Origin: Euclidia mi
Lineage: Eukaryota > Arthropoda > Insecta > Lepidoptera > Erebidae
Assembly: GCA_944739405.2 (NCBI GenBank)
Contig: OX123187.2
Coordinates: forward strand, 44,000,394 to 44,064,393
Direction of reading: 5' to 3'
DNA length: 64,000 bases
Shown here piece after piece: positions 13,701-22,700 of the stretch. The number at the start of each line of letters is the position of its first letter. Position 1 is the first letter of the stretch. Below the pieces are notes generated by a model. The model made no database searches. It had not been told where the DNA came from and was given only the letters and a program-made list of their open reading frames with translations. A program made the position numbers and the translations under genes.

Positions 13701-16700
13701 CCAATGTAAAAAAACCGATTTTAGAAAACTCAAAACAATATCACTATAACGCAAACAATGTAATCCGAACCAAACGGTGCAAGTGCAACCAAACTACAAA
13801 GTAAATCCATAGAGCATAGATTTTTATATAGAGGCGCATTTCTTATGCGGGCGCTCTGTAGACAAACTTTCTGTGGCCCAAATTGACGCTTGGCGGCGTG
13901 GCAGTCGCGCTGTGACAGCTGTCTCTATGAGTGCAAGAGAGACGAAGTGACGACACCCGCCAACACGCAACTTGGAATCGGCACACGAAATCCTTAAGAA
14001 ATGCGCTTCTATTATGTAAATCTGTATTCATTGGTAAATCTAAAGCTTACGTTTTCGATGATTTTCATATTCATTCGTTCTCTTTCACACTACCAAACGA
14101 TTCGTTAGTTAGAATGAGAGAGCGAATTTCATATCTTTTTCTTACTAACTTAGTGGTACATCGAAAGAGCGAAAGAGATGAAGCGAATTGTCGCCAAGCA
14201 AGCGTTTTGGATTTTGGTGGTTTTATGAATTGCAGATTGATTAGAAAAAAATCGGGCAAGTGCGAGTCTGACCCGCGCACCGAGGGTTCCGTACGCATTT
14301 TACCTTATTTGAAGTTGGTGCTAATTACGCTAGTCCTCTAAATCTGTATGAGCATCCATACAACTTAGAGGACTATCTTAAATGGAGTCTACTATGAATG
14401 TATGAGGACACCCTTAAATTTTCCACTTTTTTAATTTTTTGTAATTTTTCCTTTACTTGTGCTGTAAGACCCTGCTTTTGGCCAAATTTCGTGGTTCTAG
14501 TTCAACGGGAACTACCATATAGGTTTTCGACCGAAAACCTATAGGGTACTTCCGGTTGACCTAGAATTGTCAATTTTGGTTCAAACCAAGGTATTACAGC
14601 ACAAGTAAAGGAAAAATTCCGAAAATTAAAAATAGTTGAAAATTAAGGTTAATTTTGGTACTTACAAGTTTTCGCAAAAATCTAATTTTGACCATATCTT
14701 TTTATCGGGTTGACCGAGAACCCTGATTTTTATACACCTAATAGGAACCATAGACCTCAGTATCTGGTATAAATTTCAATTGGCTAGGTCCACCCGTTTC
14801 TGTGAAAATTGGTGGTGACACACGGACAGACAGACAGACGGACAAGAAAGTGATCTTATAAGGGTTCCTTTTTTACCTTGTGTGGTACGGAACCCTAAAA
14901 ATAAAACTAAATATCGAGGTGATAATATTTTTACTTATCACTTATTTCACACTTAACTCTCAACACTAAAGGTGAACGCCGACTTGGCCGCACCGCACGC
15001 GCCGCAGTATTCGCATTCGAATTTTTTATATGAAGTTCTATGCAACCTCGCACACCCACCCGCGCCGCAGTCGCCGCAGTCGCTGTAACGACCGAACTCC
15101 CCAAGCCGCAGCTGATGACGTCACCAACACCGGCCCGCACGCAGCGGACGCTGCGGCTAGCGCGGCGCGGATGACGCTGAATGAAAGAACAGTGTTGCCA
15201 ACACTGATTTTCAAAAATACGTAGATCAGAGTTAAAAAGTGCGTAGATCTACGTACTTTAATAATATCCTAGATAAAGGGAGTAAAAAATTGGTTGCCTG
15301 TAAAGTCGGTATACGGGCGAAAGTTTTACGTGACAACGACTTTGAGTGGTAAAATAATTTTAATGTGAATATTCATTCGTATAGTAGGAAGAAGGATGAA
15401 AGACGCGTGCCTTTCACTTTTTATGTCTGTCTCTCTCGCTCTTAGGCGGGACGCGTGCCTCTCACTCGCTCTCATTGTGAGCGCATAACGTGAGCGGAGC
15501 GTAACGCAGTTTCTTGAAGTATCACCCGGCAAACCAATTTATAAGACGTTGTCACGTCAAAATTTTAAAACGAGTGTTTCAAACATCGATTCGAGCCTGT
15601 AAGCAAATATTATTGACTTAAATTGATTGATATGTTTTAGGTGTGTACTTGTTAAACTAATTGGGTACGAATAAACATGCAACAAATTATTAGCTACGTC
15701 CATTATTACGTGTGGTTTGTGTTTAATAATGCTTATTTCTTAGTAAAATTCCGTTATTTTGCTAATTTGGTAATTTGCTGCAAAATACGTAGATTCTGGG
15801 CCAGAAGTACGTAGGTTCGCGAGAAGGGTCCAAAATACGTAGATCTACGTAAATAGACTTAGAGTTGGCAACGCTGTGAAAGAAATCAAGTGCGATGCGT
15901 GCGGCGACGGGAACGACTGCAGTGACTGCGGTGCGGATAGATGTGCGAGGCCATTAACAAAAAGCGATGACTGCGGGGACTGCGGCGACTGCGGTGCGGC
16001 CAAGTCTGCGTTCACCTTAATAAAACACCACTAAACACTTCCGAATTATTCCCATATAATTAATATTATTCCCTTCGCTTCTTGTTTATCGCTCCGCTAC
16101 TCAATTGTTACTGTGCTGACTCGCGCGTCTGCCTGGTATTTATACCGGCCGGAACACATAACTAGACTTTTCGAGACGACTCACGAAATTTCTGGAAACG
16201 TGTATCGTGTTTCTAGATTTGCGTAATTGTTCTATTTACACCAACGCCATCTATTAGAGGATAGATGAAACAGCCTTAAACAACCGATACATTTAATCTC
16301 ATGTAGTTCTCCCATTCACTGATAGTTGGCGTTATTTTCAATTCGTAACAATATCTAATTCAGATTGCTGCTATAATGTATTGTGTATAATGTTTATCTT
16401 GAAAATTGCAAATAGTTATTAGTAATTTATGTTTGGAGAGTTTTATTTGACTTGATTGTCTCATGCCTAAAATACAATAAGATTTCGATTGTTTGCGTTT
16501 GTCGTACGCTACGCTCCAACATCCGGTACTGAAATCGATTTCTGAAATCGGTTTTTGTAATCGATTTCAAAATCTGAAATCAATTTTCATCGGTTTGCGT
16601 AAAAATCCGAAAACGCCCATGCCTATGTCGTACTTTTCCGGAAGTTATTTTAATAATTAATGCTGGGATTTCACCCGTCGCACGGTTTCTTGCCCTTGGC

Positions 16701-19700
16701 GCCTGTGTGCGCCGCACACATCGCACATAGGGACGGCTTGGCTTAAACTCTGCTTACCGCCTCGGGGACTATATCCCGGATCGCGTGAGTCAATAAGAAA
16801 AAAAAAATTTTCCTTTTGTTATAGACCTGACAGTGACAGTGGAACACACAAGCGACAACTCATACCGCGTCCAAGTGAACAACGGCGAGTGGCGACACGT
16901 AGAAGCGTCGCTACAGACCACGGAGAAAGGACTGCGGCTCAACGCGCTCATAGGCGACAAGAAGAGCAACGTGGGACTGTTGACGCACGATCAACAAGTG
17001 CACGTGTATGACGAGGTGAGAGCTAGTCAGCAAGGCAGTGCCCCCGCCAAGTCGAGCAAAAAAAACGGCATGTCCGTACCATCCTTTTCTCGAAGCAATT
17101 CAGGCCATTTTCGATCCCCTATAACTTTGTTGTGGATAAAACGAGGACCCAGAATTTTGAGTAACCAACCAGGCATTGTATAAAAATGGTATATTTCAAA
17201 TTTCATTCAATTTGATTCAGTATTTTAAGAATTATAAGGAGACAAATTTCTTAATTTTGTCACTCACTGACCGACCATTAAAAGCCTAAGGCACTTCTTG
17301 CAGACATAGAAGCTTCAAATTTAGAATACAATTAGTGTTTAGTGTATGAATCAAGAGAAACTAAAACATTTTCCATTTACGGTCCAGGTTTCGAGATAAA
17401 TCAACTGCATAAATTACTTTGTAATCCCAAAAAATTACATAAGATTACAAAGTTACATTTGCAGTTAGGGCTTTAAGAGAATTTTTTGTTGGTATACAAG
17501 AAGTAAAATGTACCGGATTACATGGATCTCACAACTTTTTACAGTAGAAAAACTAAGTTGCAAGGCTTGGTTTTTTGACAAGTATTGTTTTTTATAGGAT
17601 ACACACTAGGTTTGACCTCACAAGTTAGGCCAATAAAGAATGGTATCAAGTGGAAGCTTTTCCAAAGGAGGGATTGTATCTCCACAAGTTTATTTATAGA
17701 TCTGTTGACGCACGGACAATAATTGCACGTGTATAACAAGGTTAGATTACGTGGGCTATTGCTTCTAGTCAATACCATTGGGACTAGTTAATGACGTCAG
17801 ACACTAAAAAAGTAGGGTAAGGTATCAATTGGAAGCGTCTGTACAGCCCTGAGATAAGGGTATGCGTCTCAAAACGCTCATAGTCGTAGGCGACAAGAAG
17901 AGCACGTGTATGAGTTATGACATGACAGTGTAAAGATTACGTGCACTATCACATAATATGTTGATAGCGTAGCGAATGTTGTTAGTTACGGACAGTCAGA
18001 CACACATATGTAAAACTACTGCATAAGCTAATGTCAATTTCTCTCAATTTTGAACCTTATATAAGATACTACAAATCTTGGTGGATACCAAGCATACCAC
18101 TCCGCAAATGCGGAGCCTATGAAAATATCCTTGATCGGCGGTAAAATACCTGGAATTGATGGTTAACAAGGACAGTCTTATCCTGTATATTTACGACTGT
18201 TCATCGAAGAGTTTCAGCAAGTAAATATAGTTGAATCAGGCTATTTTCGAACAGGGAAATAAAACATTTCCTTGGCAACAACCAACACCGGTGTACTGTG
18301 GTTGCCAGCTGATCACGATACACAGTTGTGTGAATGACTATCTATATATTATTTAATCCGGGAAGTATCTTCAGATAATTCTCGTAATACTTGGCACATC
18401 TATGTAAATGCTATCCAAAGTATATTAGACTAGCCGTTTCCCGCGGTTTCACCCGCGTCCTGAGGGATCTACTTCGCGTACCCGAAAAACCCAAATATCT
18501 TACGGACCCCTATTTTTTCTAAAATAAAATATAGCCTATGTTACTCGCCGATAATGTAGCTTTCTAATGGTGAAAGAATTTTTAAAATCGGTACAGTAGT
18601 TTTTGAGTTTATCCATTACAAACAAACAAAAATACAAATTTTTCCTCTTTATAATATTAGTGTAGATGTCATAGATAAAACTGGATATATGTATGTACGT
18701 ATGTATTCGTTGAATTAAACTTCTGTTTAGCAAAAATCACAGTTTATTTGATTCAGCTAGGTCACCTTTCGACACGTTTGCTCGTCGCGAGCATGCACCG
18801 CAACCACAAAAGCTAAATCTAAATTAGAAGCCTAATTCTATTTTAATACTTTAGTCAGCAGACCACATATAAAGTGCTAGACAAAAACATTGTATTAACT
18901 GATCAGCTTGTTTATAAACTTTGGATGAATGATGAAAAATGCGTGGCATTTCCGAATCTCGTAGACGCTTTCCGCGTCCAGAAAAACACAGCTATACCAT
19001 TCAACATGTAAAAAGAAATATCGTCCATATTCTAGTTGTTTATGTTTATACTGTCACGATTTAAATTAACGTCCAAAGACACGTGTATCTAAAATAATAC
19101 GTGTATAATAATATTTACGATTTAGCGCCAACAAACGCCCACTTATTTCATGAATTATAATGTCACATGTTATGTTTTTTTTTCGTAGAATGGTCAGACA
19201 ATAGTGGAGTTGCCTCGACCTAAATACCAGGCGGCTAGTGGAGTGGACGCGGCCGCCGCAGCGAACAGTGCGTGCACTCCTACACCTGGAATACTGGAGA
19301 GGATTCTCGTCAACAAGGGAGATAAAGTAAGTTGCTGTTCCTTCTACAGGACGGTAATTGTAGCCTAGCTGCTGGCATGCCATGTGCAATGCCGAGAGGA
19401 GGACTCAACTTTGTAGTGTTTTTGGTAAGAGGAAAGGAATTTACCCGTTTTTGCCGATCCCGTGGGTATTTCGGGAAATCCCATTTTAGTGCACCCCTAC
19501 GATCCCAAAGGAACATACATGCCAAATTTCAGCTTCCTGCGCCCAATAGCTTTGGCTGTAGCTTGTCTGTCAGTCAGTCAGTAACGCAAGGATTTTATAT
19601 ATTAAGATGATTTTACTGCTCGATTTACTAAATACATACAAGTAGTCACGACTCACGAGTATGTATTTTCGGTTCATCGGTTTTTGAACTTCGTTTTAGT

Positions 19701-22700
19701 ATCTAGTCAGATACTAAAACGAAGCTCAAAAACCGATGTATGGCTTTCATAATGTATAAAAGTACCTATGTAAAAGTACGTGACTTAGATAATATGAACC
19801 TGATAACGACTGCTTACCGAGAATATCTGAATTCGCAATGTACCTAAGGAACTTCGAGGACTGATCACAAATTTGCTGGTGTTATATACCGTTTTCATAC
19901 TTTTTAGTAGCCAACGGTATAGGTACCTACGTTAAGACGTCGGAATCGCGGATTTGCGACAGTGATATATTTTATGCATCTATAGGATCTTCACCTATTT
20001 GTTACTAGTGTCGTGATTACAATTTCATTCTTAAAGCCGTCTTTTAATGCATAAAATAATATTTGAATTCGGCATTTAAACTTGGACTTCAGCAGACTTA
20101 TCAGCCGATATGCCTTGTCGGCGTAAAGTTGGCGCTTTCATATTCAACGTTATAACTGTAGATTAAAAAATTTGCTGAGCAGCTGAATCTAATATTTATT
20201 CCTCTATCTATGGAAATCTTTTGCAAAAGTATTGAAATTGTAGCGTGAAAATGCTTGTTTAGTATTCGTAGAATCACGTTTTACTTACTTCATGCAAATA
20301 ATGTTGAGTGACAGGCAGAGATTTATGCGTCCGGCAGCGAATCCATGTATACATATATCATCCTTCATCCATAAACATTTTGTATGCCCTAATATCGTTT
20401 TTCACCCCACGGCTTGACATGTCACTTGTAAATTCGAACGATCTAAGTAGAAATCTGCATCAAACTATAGGCAGAAACAATGCGGGATTGTGTTTGAAGA
20501 TCGGCACAGTGGATAAGTGGACAGGTTTCTGTTCGCGGCTCAGAATGGCGCGGAATGTTCGATACTATCGAGTTATGTCTGTCAGGTATCGCAGCATGGC
20601 TGCCCTTTCATAAAACAATATATTTTATACGCAACGTTCAACGTCTAACCATGTTCAGGCAGGATACGCCTCTAGTTATCGACGTACTAAATTGAATCAA
20701 GATTTGTAAGAACGCTATTTCCTAGGATCTGAAGCTTACCTGTAGTTTCTCGTGGATAAGCAATATCCTTATGGCTATACTTATTTTCAAATATTTTACA
20801 AAACAATTTCAGATGAGAATATATCTTGCTTCATACTTCTTAAAGCGTAATTTTTGTTTTCTTTTTTTATAATACTCTACCACATACACACATCACCATC
20901 TAGTCCCAAACTAAGCAGAGCTTGTAGGTACTATGAGTACTAGATAATGGATAAACATATAATTATATATGTACCTTGTTTTTGTAAATACGTACATTAC
21001 CTATACAGTATTTTATGCTACACTTTTATACGAAAAAGTAACCAAGCTTTATAATTGGATTGGATGAATCGAATTTGACTATACGAATGACGAAGTTAAA
21101 AACTCCTCATCGTTTAACATTGCGCCAAATGTTGAGGATTTCATACCCTCACGAGACAATACCTTGTGTAATGCACAAGTAATTGTTTCGAATCTGGACG
21201 TTTTATGTGCCAGTTAGTTGAGAAATCCACGCGACGGGTTTATTTATAGCATACTAGGGCTGCAGTTGTCTTTTCAAAGAACTTTTCAACTAAAATACTT
21301 TATCAAATACTTATATAAATAATTGCAAGTTATCGTTGTCCAGTTAGATCAAGTTTCCTTTAAAACCGAATCGTGCTATTCGGTTCACACTTTTATGCAT
21401 TCGGTAAGCCTAATTTGCAAAATTTAGTACAGTCAAGCTTTCCTGTTCAAATGGCTGTAACGGCGTTTTGTTTACGCCTCACGCCGTTATTTGCCATATT
21501 GCTAAAATTAGACTTATTGTGTATCTTATACCTACTAATATATAAAGCTGAAGAGTTTGTTTGTTTGGCTGAACGCGCTAATCTCAGGAACTACTGGTCC
21601 GATTTGAAAAATTATTTCAGTGTCAGAAAGCCCATTTATCGAGGAAGGCTATATAACATCGCGCTATGAGCGATGGGGCGGAGCAGACTGAAATAACGCG
21701 GATGTAACCGCAGGCATCCTCCAGTGATATGCTCGTACATAAATCTAAACCCACTGAAATGTGTTGGACTTTGGTCATCATCATATTTCTAGCGTTATCC
21801 TGGTCGCATCCAACTCTTTCTGTCTTGGAGAGTACTAGAGTTCGCTTACTAGTCTAAGGGGATTTGACAGAATTTTTGCTTGGACTTTAATACACAATAC
21901 ACGTGGCATGGTAACTTCGCCCATCACGGCTGAAGTGCAGTAAAGTTAAAAATAAGTATGACAACGCGTGTTCGTGCGGTGTGTGCAATACGTCCACAGA
22001 TGAGTGTTAATCATCGATTTGAATGCTTGGCGTTGGCACATCACGCCAATAATAATTTACAGTCGCAAGACAGAATCATATCTAATACTGTTATGTAATT
22101 GAAGGATTGTAATGGCTACTGTTACGTACATAGATACGACGAAGTGTATTGCGTATTCTAATAGCTGGCGATTTCCTACTGTGATGGAAAAAGCTGGTTA
22201 TGCTTATGACTCGGGTTTATTTTTAGCCAAGACGCTTTTCCATAGGCCCAAAGCATTTTTTGCTTTCTATATTTTATCTTTTTTACAAGTAGAAGAGTAT
22301 GCTACTCAGCGACCATTTCTGTTCATCATCTTAGAAGTTTCCAGTTTCTACACCCCGTGTTTCTGGCTCAATCTGAGATGTCCTTTTTCGTTAATCAATC
22401 TCATGCCTTATCTTGCTTATACAAAAGTTGCTAATGATCTTATTAGTATAAAGGGATTGTACGTTGGGTTGGTACTTGGTAGGTTGTTTTTAAATAACGT
22501 TTATCGCGTCATGGATGAATCAACGGTTGTTGTTATAAATTACCTTTTAAGTTTAGCTTAATGACGCCATTGTTGGTTCTCTATAACACTCAAGTAACGT
22601 AGATGAGTTATTTAATTTTCCCTATAATTATTTCTTACCTTATATAATGACTTACACAGTCAAGCTTTATATTAATTTGATTTCCAATATAAAAGTCGTA

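Larger units (their letters stand above)
13629..16625. mobile_element. 3.0-kb hAT-like element (TSD TGTCGTAC) acting as host for nested insertions
   Basis: An exact 8-bp duplication TGTCGTAC flanks it (13621-13628 and 16626-16633). The inverted ends start TAGGCATG, and subterminal sequences are related ('AATCTGAAATCCGATT' left; 'AAATCTGAAATCAATTTTCA' right). I find no transposase remnant, so it is non-autonomous. It carries a palindromic repeat (14255-14893) and a nested element (14970-16017). It fills most of Mccc1 intron 11. Confidence 0.8.

Noticed and set aside
13931..14341. 136-codon ORF in the hAT-like element
   Set aside because: It crosses the border between two different repeats and shows no transposase motif.
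22112..22561. 149-codon ORF as a nested gene
   Set aside because: By rough estimate, an ORF of this length is expected about once by chance in 128 kb of double-stranded reading; no family, codon bias or splice context supports it.
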